Below, piece after piece: positions 27,482 to 38,746 of a DNA stretch of 64,000 nucleotides. The notes below the pieces were generated by a model. It saw only the letters and a list, made by a program, of their open reading frames with translations. It searched no databases and was not told the DNA's origin. Location of the stretch: NCBI GenBank assembly GCA_014338405.1, contig JTDE01000114.1, positions 87,592 through 151,591 on the forward strand, read 5' to 3'. Source of the DNA: Paragonimus skrjabini miyazakii (taxonomy: Eukaryota > Platyhelminthes > Trematoda > Plagiorchiida > Troglotrematidae). Position numbers and translations under genes: made by a program. Numbering within the stretch: the first letter of the stretch is position 1; each line of letters begins with the position of its first letter.

Positions 27482-28527
27482 TTAGAAAACTGCACAGAGG
27501 TGTGACATGTGTTGATGTGCGTCCTTGGTCACCACCAGAATGTCTTCGTTATAAACAAGCGCAAAGTGCGGACCATGGACGACTTGGTCCATGAACCCCT
27601 GAAAGGTCTGAGCTGCACTTCGCAACCCAAATAGCATTCGGACGAATTCATACAGTCCAAATGGGGTGGTGATTGCCGTCTTCGCCACGTCTTCTGGGGC
27701 CACGGGGATCTAGTGGTATACCCAACCAGATCAAGCTTCGAGAAAATGGCTATACCGTGTAAACCGATGGAAAAATCGTGGATGTGAGGAATTGGGTGCC
27801 TGTCTGGGACGGTGGTGTTGTTTAAAGCGTAATACTCACCACACGGACGCTGGTCGCCGGGTGAGGTTTTAGGTACCATATCCAAAAGTGAGGCACAAGG
27901 GCTGCCGGAGGGCTGAATGATTCCGAGTCGCAGAAGGTTCTGGAATTCAGCTTTGACGATTTTGAGTTTCTCTGGTGGTAAGCGACGGGATAGAGTGATG
28001 GTAGATGGTCCTTTGGTGGTAATGTGGTGGAAAACGTCATATTTTACTTGTGACAATAAGCCTGATGGGTTGATAGGGCATGGAAACTGTCGGAGCAGAT
28101 TTGCGAAACTGTTGTTCGGTAGGGCCGAACGTAATCTCACTGAATTAATCGATGTGGCCTTTCCATGCGTGCACAAAGCTGTTGTGGTGTCCAACAGTTT
28201 TCTACTACTTATGTCCACCACGAGTGCAAAGGAGGTGAGAAAATCAACGCCAATAACGGGATGTTGTACATCTGCAACGGTAAATGTCCAAGGGAATTTC
28301 TGACGGAGACCAAGGTCGAGAGTGAGTAGTTTCTCTCCGTAAGTCTGAGTGGCGGTGCCGTCAGCGGCCTGTATGATATACGTCACCGGTTTGAGGTTAT
28401 GGTTATCACCATTAGATGGAATAAAGATAACCTCAGCGCCCGTATCGGTGAGGAGACTGAGGGACGTTGAACGGTCGAATACATAAAGCAAGCGACATAA
28501 GTAAGGGCCAGTTGCAGCCGTTGCCAT
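27482..28527 (-). pseudogene. Pol remnant: protease and first part of reverse transcriptase
   Basis: The frame opens with ATG at 28,527, eleven bases past the gag stop and in a different frame. The protease is recognisable: LLTDTGAEV with the catalytic DTG intact (residues 28-30) and later HPVIGVDFLTSFALVVD. RT follows with LRLGIIQPSGSPCASLLDMV and KLDLV. There the frame shifts by one base, and a conserved Gln codon in the next motif is TAG. The new frame carries IPVAPEDVAKTAITTPFGLY, then FGLRSAAQTFQGFMD, and the active-site motif as YNED, with Glu in place of the first catalytic Asp of YxDD. A further Gln codon has become TAA at the edge of this frame. Confidence 0.88.
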
Positions 28528-28538
28528 TACTGACTAAT

Positions 28539-28930
28539 TTAGCCGTTTCCCGTCTGCTTTTGACCATTCTGAAAGGAAAAAGGCTGGTTGCAACGACGAG
28601 CAGGTGCACCACATCGACGATAGTAATAGCACACACTACTGTCGAACAGTCGTGTGCGCGACCTACTTTGTCAGCAGGACTTTGAGCGTGCTGATGACCG
28701 TTTGTCTGCCAGTAGTTCCGTTAGAAAGGCTAGCTGCAAGGACATTCGGTATCACTGCACTCAAATTTGTAATTTTGTGCGACCGCGACAACGAAGTCAA
28801 CTTGACATTAAGCATTTCCACAATCAGCACACTGAAGCGGCTAGTTGGAGGCAGCTTTCTGGCCAAGTCACGAGTGGGTCTTTTGAAAGAACTATTAACT
28901 AGACAGAAATTACTCGTAATTCAACTTGAA
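28539..28930 (-). pseudogene. Gag C-terminal remnant with degenerate CHCC box
   Basis: The - strand shows the end of capsid (ARKLPPTSRFSVLIVEMLNV, then LTSLSRSHKITN, matching the LPxxxQxIL...LxxLAxxADK pattern of CsRn1-type gag). After a frame change comes the nucleocapsid box CYYYRRCGAPARRCNQPF at 28,631-28,578, ending with TAA at 28,541-28,539. Against the C-x2-H-x9-C-x3-C pattern, the His is Tyr and the last Cys is Phe, so two zinc ligands are lost. Gag normally coats the RNA and builds the particle. Confidence 0.7.
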
Positions 28931-31900
28931 GGCCCCTTCAGATTGCTGTGTGTAATATACTACATACATGGTGCCATCGTGTTATTATAAACAACCGTCG
29001 TCATCAACACACACGATGCAAACACATTGATTGGATTCCACGTATTTTAACAGTTAATGAAACCCACCGATTTATTGTTTTCTTCAGCCGAAGTGAACAA
29101 CATAAATTACGCCGGGATCGTACACGGTTGCCGGAGATGCAATTGGCCTATTCTAAGTGCATGTTAGACGTAATGCATTACCAACCAATGATCTTTTAGA
29201 ATCCCAGTGTTTCCTCTCAAGTAATTCACATGTAATTTACACCATTTCTGTTTGTTTAATCGCGCAGTATTGTGAACAGTTCAGTGTTATGTTCAAATCA
29301 TTGAGCCAAACCTGAACGTTTAAACTACCTCATAGAAACATTCATCATGAGCTGTGTCTGAAGTGCTAAAATTGAATCCCCGGTCTGGAATTCGGAGTAC
29401 TAGAACTTCCTGTTTTTTCAAGCAAACTGGTACAAAGTTTTATCAGGGTGTACATGTATAACCCAACGTTATAAGTGAAGTGAACGCGGAATGGTTGTTA
29501 GTGATAGATTAGTGCGTAGGGTCTACAAGAATTGGTGAGCAGATTAGCTCATAAAACTCGATTTGAACGAATATTAGGGTGAACCGAAAATTGTTACTCT
29601 AGAGGTCATTTATGTGACTCGCGAAAGTATAGCGGAGATTCATTTATCATCTGGGATTTATTCGAGACAGGTGCGTAGAATCTGTAGTCTGACGGCATTA
29701 CACTGAACACAATTGATGTGACCCGCATTTTTGAGAAAATATGCAAAACATTCAATACGTATCGCGGAACCATGCTCCGTTTGAATATTGTAGTGGTGCT
29801 CGAGTAAAATTACCCGTTGACTAGTTTTATATGTTCCTATAGGACACATTTCTCCAAACGTCTTGCGCTTTTAACAAGTGCGAAAATTATTTGGAATTGA
29901 AGCAGCTTTTTAGGGTTATGTGATTGCCCCGTAAAATGAAACTGTCATCTGTTTTTGCTCTATTCTGAACAAGCGAACTATTGGTTTACAGCTGGCATAT
30001 GAAAGATCCCAGAGGTTTCCCTGTTTTACTCGAGGTGTGAGATTTGATATTCTTCATCATCCTATGAACAATCTAAGGTAAGTGTAACAGCTGAGATTAG
30101 AAAAGCAACATGTATCAAGTCAAACATTACGATGTCTACTTTTTGTTATTTATGTTAATTCGTGTACACATCTCGGTGGATACTAAGTACAAGCTCAAAG
30201 TGTTCTTTTGAAAAAATGAAACGCTGAAACTGAAACTGTCCATTATCCTGATCTGTATAGTTGAGGAACGTACTGAACTGAGCTTTTTTACAAACCCATT
30301 TAATGCACTCTAGAAGAGACGACAGCTTTTAGCTCGTTACTTTGAGTCCCAAAAGTTGTATGAAGGTGGGGCTTGGCTTGTTGGTTGACCAAAGATGGGA
30401 ACAGTATTCTTGCTTCATTTTCAACTCTTCCATCGCTGGTGCCTAATGAGGCCTGACGTCAGTATTCAGCAAGATCTTGGGACTCATTCCGGTTGTCTGT
30501 TTGTACTGAATATCTAGACATTAGATTGTTTGGTCAGTTAGACGCTGTTCGGATCTATTACGAAACGTGTTCAGTTCTAAGGAATAATTTGTATTGCCTC
30601 AAGGTGTACGTACAAACCAAGAAACGAGTCTGCTCAGTAGTCCGAATACAGGAATTTGAATACAAGCCAAGTCCCATGCGGAAGTTTTACCAGCGAGCAT
30701 TGGTTGTATATTTTCCAAGAAAGCATAACTCGATATTCCACCGAAACAATCAGTGGGAATTGCATCGTTAAGTTCAGTGTCACAATGAACGGTTTAGTTA
30801 GAAACACAGCAGTTGAGCTTGATGTGCACACTTTAAATACAAACAGTGTAACACATATTGAGGTGGTATGAATTGGTTTGTTGTATTGTCCAAAATTTAC
30901 CGGTGTACACAAGAGATTTCGTAGTTATTGTCATTCATCAGGAATCAGAATCCCGATGAACAACTAATACACATCCTACTTGTAAGAACGTTAGAGACAA
31001 CTCTGTAGTTCGTGAATAGCTTGTGAATAATTTACGTGATTTGGCTCAGCCCAGTCGCAGTCCATGAATCACTTTCAATAGCAAGTTGACTGCTATCTAC
31101 AAGCTTTCACATCCATCATTTCTATAACAGGTTGTGTAGTCGGGGTCCACCGCGTACATGCACCTAATGGGTGGCAACCACTACGAAACCAATAAGATGT
31201 GGTCTGGGCGAATTTTAATAGGTGAAAATACGACTTTTGCTATCTGGAATCCTGAGGTAGAATGATGTTCTGTATTACCCTGCCCACTTTTTCGATGTTG
31301 AAACGAAGGGCACAAGTAACTTGCGAATGAGTTATTATTAGTAGATATACTGACCACTTAATAGGAAATTACATGGCAGACTGACGAATTCAGTTTACGT
31401 ATGACTGCTGCAGTTCACTGAAATCTGCACGCTATCTTTGTCCGGACATGATTATATTTTTATTCACGCTTTATATGAGTGTCAGTTTCTAGCGGATTGC
31501 TTGATTATGCTATGCTAAGACTCAAGATGCTTGACACGTCTGTCCTATCGGATATCACAAGATATGTGGGAACATGATACTGCTGCTTGAGACTCATCTT
31601 TAAATCATCATAATCGATTAGCAAAAGATGAACTGAGAAATTGGGTGGCAATCCGATCTAAAACTGTCTGAACCGTTTGTTTAGCATTGCCTATCGTTGA
31701 TTTGATAGCGATATTGTGAAGTTCACGCTTAAATAGGTGGCGTCTACTTCAACTAAGGCGTATTTTTAGTCTAAAAGTACGTTTGTCCTTGTTTGGTGTG
31801 TTAAGTCATCTGTTTGTTTGGGCTTAGTGTTATTGGCATCGTTAGCAACGGGTTGCTACCTTAAGTTACATCAAACGGTATGCAAGTAGGAAAATAACAT

Positions 31901-33415
31901 GAGAGCTTCAATATTGTTGATTTTTGTCAAAACGCAAGAGGTTGGTAGCATTTGATTGATTACAGCCTCATGGATCAAAGGGAAATTCATTATTCAACGA
32001 ACTTTGGCGGGTACCAAGAACATCACAGTCTCAACACGAAATCTTAACTTCTGCGGGCAGAAAAGGTCTTCTAATTGGTTCAAATGTCCAAATGATTACC
32101 CAAATCAGTCAAGTTAAATACGGTCGGATAATGTTTTGTCGGACTGAACAGTCATGAATGGATTAAGATATTGGGAAATCTTTCAAATAAGATGCTTTTG
32201 TGTATGCAAAGATTTCTCTTCTTGATTTTCATAAATTGAGTAACCGATTGAGATTCAACAGGAAGCTCATCTTTTTGTACAAAATGAAGTAAGTTTGTTC
32301 TAGGAATTTACAAGAAATGCATTTGTTCGGGACCGTAACCACAAACTCTCTGAGATTCTCAGAATTCATGAAACATAGGATTAATCTTACAGATTTTGAT
32401 TGCAGAAACAGAAACAAACGAATGAACCGCATCGCTATATTGAATCTGTTCAACAAATTGAAGTATTGAACAAGTTGTGAGGAAATGAGAGGCGAACAAT
32501 AATTTTCGTAATACGTGACATTTTTCACTCACAACTGGATGACAGTCGCGTTTTGAGACACCATAATGATGAATAACAGTTCACTTTCAAAAGGAACTTG
32601 TACGGTATTTTTTCTTCACGAATCAGCAGAGTATTCTTTCCCAGTGTTAGTGATGTTGTATCAGTTTCGCAATTTGTTCGAACTGACCAAAAATGACCTT
32701 ACAACACTATACCATTTGGGCACACCTGGCTGCTTTTCTGCCAGTTCGTGCAATTGCTTGAAAGTATTACACGGAACTCCCATCCTATTTTTGAGCTCCG
32801 TCGCAATGTGTTCCCCGTCACAATTCAGATCTCACTTCAGAAAACTAAGCGCAACCTTACAACATTCGTAATTCTTGGAAACTGATACTCTGAGTTATTA
32901 GAGCTGTCCTCTCGAATACCGATGACCATCAGTGTGTTCAAATCTATGACTTTCATGACGGCAGTAATATGTCTAATGCGCTTACTCGTGTTACTGACAT
33001 CCACATACTAGTGAGAAACACTTGTGTTTAACTGAGCTATTCCGTACCTCGTCCTCGATCACCACAAAAGCACGTTTTACCAACAGTCAGGTCACTAGCT
33101 AGTGTGCCCTTCCTTTAATTTCAGTGACAAAAAATATGCTCTCGTGTAGCTTTTGGTGATTAAGCTTCTAGGCGCGCTTAATATCGATCAGCAAGAATTT
33201 CAGCTTGCTTGTGTTTAACTAAAATTGCATACCTCGTTTAAAAATTACACTACTTGCTTACTGAACCATTTCTGATTCCGATTGCAAGTCTCCATGATTG
33301 ACAGCGCTCAGATGCACTCGGACCGTTACACAACAAGAACTGTACGTGTGTGTCCCCGTGTGACCGATATCCTCACTAGGAAAAACACTCAAGCTACATC
33401 CGTAACTTGATTTTG
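28931..33415. other. No confident gene
   Basis: Beyond the faded gag sequence no 5' LTR or primer-binding site was found. One weak exon-like stretch at 30.65 kb. Otherwise unremarkable. Confidence 0.55.
30652..30865 (+). CDS. Possible exon, function unknown
   Basis: After CCGAATACAG an open frame (phase 2 start) runs 214 nt to a GTATGA donor in phase 0. It contains NTSQVPCGSFTSEH and GNCIVKFSVTMNGL, extracellular-looking with two Cys. It would join in phase to the candidate exon at 40,782, but that is only compatibility. An open frame on the opposite strand overlaps it, so chance is a real possibility. Confidence 0.18.
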
Positions 33416-33529
33416 TTTATTTCAAACGGTCCCACCATAGTTGAGTGACAGTCAGGAGGCAAACGAGGAAGGTCAAGTATATATGTGTATATTTCAAATA
33501 AAATATCAGCATCCCGTTTGGTATTTATT
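33416..33529 (-). promoter_or_regulatory. Poly(A) signals after the 33.6-kb terminal exon
   Basis: Two AATAAA hexamers on the - strand (33,529-33,524 and 33,421-33,416) lie about 80 and 190 nt beyond the stop codon at 33,609, consistent with a short 3' UTR. Confidence 0.45.
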
Positions 33530-33608
33530 TTACAGTAGTCAAGTACTAGTATAAAAAGGAAGCGAATCTTTTTGTACCTTTCAGCTTGGATAACGAAAAC
33601 GTTCGGTA

Positions 33609-34129
33609 TCATACAAAGTCGGCCTGATCGCCTCGTGCCACCATGCCATGAGATTGAAGTAGACGTATTTGTTCCGAGGTCGCTGAACAGTCACATGAAT
33701 GAGAGCAACTTGAACCGGAACTGCCGCGGCTGCTATCGATCAGATCGATCAAATTTTCAGTCTTGTTCTGGAATTCGCTTGACTCAGTTAGTCGGTTCTT
33801 ATGCACATCGCACATCGGACTGAGACATGTGGGACATGTCTGCTCATGACAACATCCGGTGCCGGTTGGATTTGACCGGACATCAGGAAACAAACGCGAA
33901 TATCCTTGGTTATCTTCGATTGGATCAGTGAATGTGTTTATCGCTATCGAAGATGGTTCCGCTGGAAGACAATTATTACCGGGAGTGATTCGTTCGTGGT
34001 TCAGTGAACGTTCCTGTTTATTAGTATTGTGTGATCGGTGAACGAGACGTTGATTGGGCAGAAATGTGGATACATTCAACTCTGGTTGAGGTTGTTGATC
34101 ACAGGAGTCAACAATACGGTTCCATGCCA
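33609..34129 (-). CDS. Terminal exon of an unidentified - strand gene with a PDZ-ligand-like C terminus
   Basis: A strong acceptor (TTGTTATCTTGCACTTCAG on the - strand) opens a 173-codon frame in phase 1 that ends with TGA at 33,609. AATAAA follows about 80 nt later (33,529-33,524) and again at 33,421-33,416. The peptide is hydrophilic, with a Cys cluster (CCHEQTCPTCLSPMC) in the middle and a Ser/Cys-rich run (SSRGSSGSSCSHSCDCS) near the end, and it has no membrane helix. The last residues ADFV fit a class III PDZ-domain ligand (acidic residue at -2, hydrophobic at 0), suggesting the cytoplasmic end of a membrane or scaffold protein. That role is inference. Upstream exons were not securely found; a candidate at 38,550-38,746 ends in the wrong phase to join directly. 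Confidence 0.6.
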
Positions 34130-35469
34130 CTGAAGTGCAAGATAACAAAGGTTGAATGATGGTCTTATCTTGCAAGAAGTAGAATGGTAGAGTTCAAACA
34201 CAAATGAGAAAATCACAAAGTTCAACATTCCTGAATTAATCAACTCGGATGAGCGCTTGGACTGTTGTGATTTGTTAAACTGTGCTGAGTCAGATAGTCT
34301 CTTGCAGCCAGTCCAGCTAAAAAGGAGGCGCTACACAGTTTCCCACTATAACTGGTTAAGTTTGCCTATCAGGTGACTCGCCCATGACCTTGTCTGTCGA
34401 CGACAGATGGCTGAAGACTGTACAGCCACTTTGGTGACTGGTTGCCATGGTTAACTGCCCTTGCTCCTTAAGTGACCACTGCAATGATAGTGAAGTAGTG
34501 TCACAGCTGGATCAATCTGTCATTAGACAAGGCCAGGAGAGATTCAGTTGATTTGACTAAGAATTGTGCAGTGTACTGATTTCCACAGTTTCTGGTATGA
34601 AAGGTTTTACACATTAGTTTCCCCGTTGGTAAACTTGGCTGTAAGTGTATACTCATCAGTTGGACGTTCGAGCCACACTACACTAAAACATAGTCGTTTG
34701 GCAAAAATGAACTCAAGTCTCTAGATCACCTGGATAAGTTACGGTAGTTCTCCTGTTGGATGGGAGTAAACGTGTTGCAACCAGTAATTTTTAGTCAAGT
34801 TGAAGTCACGGATTTCATAAAATAATGTTTGATTAGTAAACCAGATCTACCTCCAACTCCAACCGCAACTCCAACCTCCAATGTGCCATACAGAGTCAAT
34901 TATCAGTGGCACTATAAATCCCCTCCCGTGAGGATACACAGGATGTAAGCCGTATTGCGCAATCTTTTCTTCTCCATCAAACTTCTTAGACAGTCAACAA
35001 CTGGTTGTTTATGAAGGGATTGAGCAACCGAACATGGAACTTGTGTCAGATCTGGTGATCAGAGAAGCAGGGAGACGTACATGACGTCTGCTTACATTGG
35101 CATCTAAGCCATAGCCTGAAGGAATATAAATTATGTACAGAAACATGCTTAAAATAAAACAAGAAACCGTGGTTTATCCACAGTGTCCTTAAGCACCGGA
35201 GTAAATCTGGTGAGGACAACACTATTAAGAGCTGACTGCAATTGGAAACTATCAATGTGTAAACTGTTCTTTGTTAAAGTGGCACACGATGAGGCATGAT
35301 GCACTCAGCAGTGAGTTTATCGATTTATAGTAATTACCTCATATTGTTCATCTTCAGTGTGATATTGCCAACCAATTCTTATGGTGGGCAGAAGCAGTTG
35401 GTTGGAACTTCAGTCCGATCAAACTACGAGGCAGATCTGTTATACAGTGTATAACACGTTCCATGATAT
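34130..35469. other. No gene seen
   Basis: This stretch, upstream of the - strand terminal exon at 33.6-34.1 kb, should include its last intron. Contains a CTCCAA-type microsatellite. No exon recognised. Confidence 0.55.
34850..34881 (+). repeat. CTCCAA-type microsatellite
   Basis: Imperfect repeats of CTCCAA / CTCCAAC on the + strand. Low-complexity sequence without coding signs. Confidence 0.5.
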
Positions 35470-35700
35470 ATGTCACATCGTCACTCATCAATAGGGCTAC
35501 TAAGATCTACACCACTGAATTTTCCAAAACATCAGGTTTCTCGCATTGAAGAAATACCAGCCGCAAATCAATATCCAAACGCATTTACTAAGGACACAAT
35601 TAAGCGCACGACAACTAAGGAGGAGACCAAAACGACCAGAACTTTCAAGCCTAGTGTACAAATACCTTTTCGTGAACAAACATCTGAAAATATTTGCCCC

Positions 35701-35861
35701 NNNNNNNNNNNNNNNNNNNNNNNNNNNNNNNNNNNNNNNNNNNNNNNNNNNNNNNNNNNNNNNNNNNNNNNNNNNNNNNNNNNNNNNNNNNNNNNNNNNN
35801 NNNNNNNNNNNNNNNNNNNNNNNNNNNNNNNNNNNNNNNNNNNNNNNNNNNNNNNNNNNNN
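35701..35861. other. Assembly gap, 161 N
   Basis: A run of 161 N. It falls at the start of the GIY-YIG domain of the + strand Penelope-like remnant, so the first part of that endonuclease is unknown. The true gap length may differ. Confidence 0.99.
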
Positions 35862-36295
35862 TGAAATACGTGTTGTCGGAAACAAGATACACACGGGGTT
35901 TCCTCCTAAAGATTCATAGCAACTTCAAAAGCTAGAGAAGGATTCGGTCATCGCACCACATGCACTGTCAGAGAATCATAACGTAGGTTTTGATCAAGCT
36001 TGATTGATTCACGACGGTTTGCCTTCACCTGCGGAGCGCTGCTGCGCTGAAGCTCTCATTGTTTACACACAACACTCTTGCGTTAATCGCAATGATAGCA
36101 AACCCCTGTCTGCAGTGTGGCGTGGATGGATAAACAACACCAGGACAGAAGAATCTTATCTTCATCACTCTTATCCCCACCTAATGGACAAACAATTCAA
36201 CCAAACCAATTCAGTTGCAGCACAGATTGACCTGACCAAGGCAATTCCCACGTGACCTCTGTTCCTTTGTTAGTGCAATTTCGATTAAAACACTC

Positions 36296-36328
36296 CTGAT
36301 GAAAGCCACACGAGGTGGTTGAAACGTC
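36296..36328 (+). ncRNA. Hammerhead-ribozyme-like core (Penelope-associated)
   Basis: The sequence has the complete conserved core in order: CTGATGA (36,296-36,302), a stem-II hairpin (about 36,303-36,320; CCAC pairs with GTGG, loop ACGAG), then GAAACGTC (36,321-36,328), giving GAA, a self-complementary ACGT in the stem III position, and C as the cleavage-site base. Hammerheads with a very short stem III are documented in Penelope-like elements, where they are thought to act as dimers. The closing bases of stem I do not pair next to the core; only GATTA (36,272-36,276) and TAATC (36,330-36,334) could pair, at a distance. This copy is therefore probably weak or inactive. Confidence 0.55.
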
Positions 36329-36859
36329 ATAATCAACATTTGTCACCTCTTTACAACCGAAAGAGAAAAAGACTGGCTTTGTTGCAAAAAATGTGGATGC
36401 CCGTGAGTTTGATTACCCGGTTTCAGCTACTTGATAGGTACGGACCAGGAGAAACCCTGCTGTAATATCCTGTGAAGACAAACAAGCAGCAAACGATTAT
36501 ATTGTTTGGCAGTAACAATGTATACATTCAGCTAGAGATGAACTATGTTCAGAAAATCAACATCTATTGTTGGCCACTAACATTTAATAGTTTGAAGCTT
36601 TAACGAGTAGATATAATAAAATCTCTCATGTATCCAGACCGTAAAGTCCATAATTATAATCTGGACATTTGCAACAGATCTCCCAATATGTCCCCTGGGG
36701 ATGAATACTTATTTAATGGTTTGACAAGTCTACTAACCTAAAAGTGGTTTATGGTTAACCACACCTCTCACATTTAACCAGACCGTGCAGCAAATCTTTC
36801 AAGGAGAGACAGTACGCTCCAATTTTGTTTTAGTTAGAGCCCGTCAGTAGTGCATACTC

Positions 36860-36930
36860 TTGTCGCGGTCGGGACTTGAGCTCTGGCTTCGTTTTCACAG
36901 AACAAACTTGTTAACCACTACCTCATTGCC
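36860..36930 (-). repeat. tRNA-like SINE head
   Basis: On the - strand TGAGGTAGTGGTTAAC (A-box-like, 36,925-36,910) and GAGCTCAAGTCCCGACC (B-box-like, 36,884-36,868) occur in tRNA order. The stems are imperfect and the tail is not delimited. It appears to be a different family from the 14.9-kb copy. Confidence 0.35.
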
Positions 36931-38549
36931 TTCATTTGCGACTGACAATAGGTTCAACTAATAGGAACAATGAGCCCAAAATTCGTCTGTTGAATGAGCC
37001 GAGTAAACGGTGGTTTTTTTGCCACATTCGGCTCACCAGATTGTCCTCAGCTCAGTCAAACAGAGGGGGATTTTGGAAGAAAACGGTGTAACACAGCCGA
37101 AGTTAGAACGTATTCTGACTGCATATTGCTTCCATCTACGATTTTATAAGTTTAATATGAGTTTGAATTGCTTCAACGGAATAAATTGTAGAGGCGACAA
37201 ATGCAAAATATTTTGGGGGTACCGCAAGTCAAAACTAGGATTATCTTACATTAATGTTTACTGTTTCGATGCAAATGCTTCTTTGATGTGCTCCAATGTG
37301 TGAGTTGCTGTCCGTTAACTTGATCTTTTAACTGTTCGCAAAGCCAGACAACAATTTGAGTCAATTAGCAAAGTTCGTCTGAATCAAAATCATTTGCAAA
37401 AAGAACGTATCAATGCGAACAAAATGCTTTGAAAACGTTTCTTTGCGTGACCTGCCGGAAAATACAACACACCCATAACTCACACTCTTCGTAAAACTAC
37501 CTGAAGCAATAAAGAGACTAGTGTTTCTAGTCTTAACTTAGATGGGTTATCATTAATCAATAAAGTCTTGAACTTCTATTCAGGAGAAATCACTCCACAA
37601 GTAGCTTGCATACTTGTTGGAAAGTCAGAAATAAGCATTTTGAAATGAAACATTCCCAATGTTGAGTAAATATTACAGTGATTAAACAATGATTCCTTGA
37701 TGGCTAGAGCAATGCAACGTAGACGAACAATAGCCACCCTGAAATAGCTTGGTCTCTACATCGATCTAATGGGTTACATACCAGATTTATGATCATCAAA
37801 TTCGATTCTGCAACCTCCTAAGTTTAAGATAAGTTTACGGACTTGTACATCTATAACCACAGACGTAAAAGTGCCGTCAAATGTTCACTAGTTGTTGCTG
37901 TTCATTTGCTTGGATGGACAAGGAGGCATACTCAGATCAATTGTGATTACAGGGACTATTAAAAAACGTACTACTGTAGCTCCGCTCAGTATCTAACTAA
38001 AGGCCATTACCAGTCCAGTTTTTAATCTAGACATTCAAGTTCCAGAATGGCAAGAGCTGTGAATGCACACGTACGTCGAACCGTGTAGTCAAAATTATAC
38101 TCAAACTAGATACAGAAGGTAAACTAATTGTAATCAAGCTGGACAGAGCGATTTCTTGAATGTGTGTGTCCAGTATGTAGTTGGAAACATCGCTTGACGA
38201 TGCCGTCACGAAAGAATGTGATGGGATGTTTCACAGTAAGCTGATCCGAACACCCAATAAGTAGTGTTCACAAGTCAACCGGCCCAACTGAAATAACCTC
38301 GAGGAAGTAATGTTGGACAGGCGGAAATGCATATTGCGCCGGTTGGTTTGGTTGACTGGAACAAGTATTTGTTAAAATCTAGCCAATAAACCCATAATAC
38401 ACAGCAGATTATCACGGTTTAAGTGACATGTATGAACGGGATACTTTAGTCCGCTTTGTCACCTATCACTGTGTCTCTTTGATTAGAATAGTGTCCTTTA
38501 CATGTTACCAGCGACAAGCTTTATTATTTTGCTAATGGTGAAGACGTAC

Positions 38550-38746
38550 CAACAAGCTAAATATCGAGGAAACCTTTGGGAAGAGAAAAGTGACCAAGTA
38601 CACAGACTTCATCGTCAGGTCCAGTGCAGTCGGACTGGCTGGGACCAATGACACAACTGATGACGGTGATAGTTCATGACGAATAGCTTCCGAGACAGTG
38701 TCAAAAGATGAACGTTGGCTGGATAATACGTAAATTGGGTTCGACA
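38550..38746 (-). CDS. Possible internal exon, function unknown
   Basis: On the - strand an acceptor-like GTTATACAG opens a frame (phase 1 start) that reads VSNPIYVLSSQRSSFDTVSE, continues through a Ser/Pro-rich HELSPSSVVSLVPASP, and reaches a GTACGT donor in phase 0. The 197 nt remain open and the composition resembles a regulatory or cytoplasmic segment. No domain was recognised. It may belong to the gene that ends at 33,609, but the phases require at least one further exon between them. Confidence 0.27.

Larger units (their letters stand above)
25124..28930 (-). mobile_element. Ty3/gypsy LTR retrotransposon, CsRn1-like, degenerate, 5' end missing
   Basis: Read on the - strand the order is end of gag, protease, RT, RNase H, integrase, C-terminal tail, polypurine tract and 3' LTR. 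Every domain is recognisable but broken by frameshifts and stops. The gag box is of the CHCC-like form that characterises the CsRn1 clade first described in the liver fluke Clonorchis, though two of its four metal ligands are changed. There is no chromodomain after the integrase. Gag sequence fades out near 28,930 and no matching 5' LTR was found, so the element is 5' truncated or its start has diverged beyond recognition. Confidence 0.9.
35470..36340 (+). mobile_element. Second Penelope-like element remnant, opposite strand, with assembly gap
   Basis: On the + strand, 35,545-35,700 encodes RIEEIPAANQYPNAF, TKDTIKR and VQIPFREQTSENI, the pattern of the region between RT and endonuclease in Penelope-like elements (NxYPxxF then IPxxxxxSExI). 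A 161-N gap follows. After it come KYVLSETRYTRGF (YVxET-R type), then in another frame LEKDSVIAPHALSENHNVGF with DQA, and in a third frame LIHDGLPSPAERCCAEALIV and NRNDSKPLSAVWRGWI. This matches the second half of the endonuclease (HxxxFDxA, then EALxI and NRxD). The frame changes and an in-frame stop show it is decayed. About 150 bp beyond the endonuclease a hammerhead-ribozyme core occurs. Confidence 0.72.
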
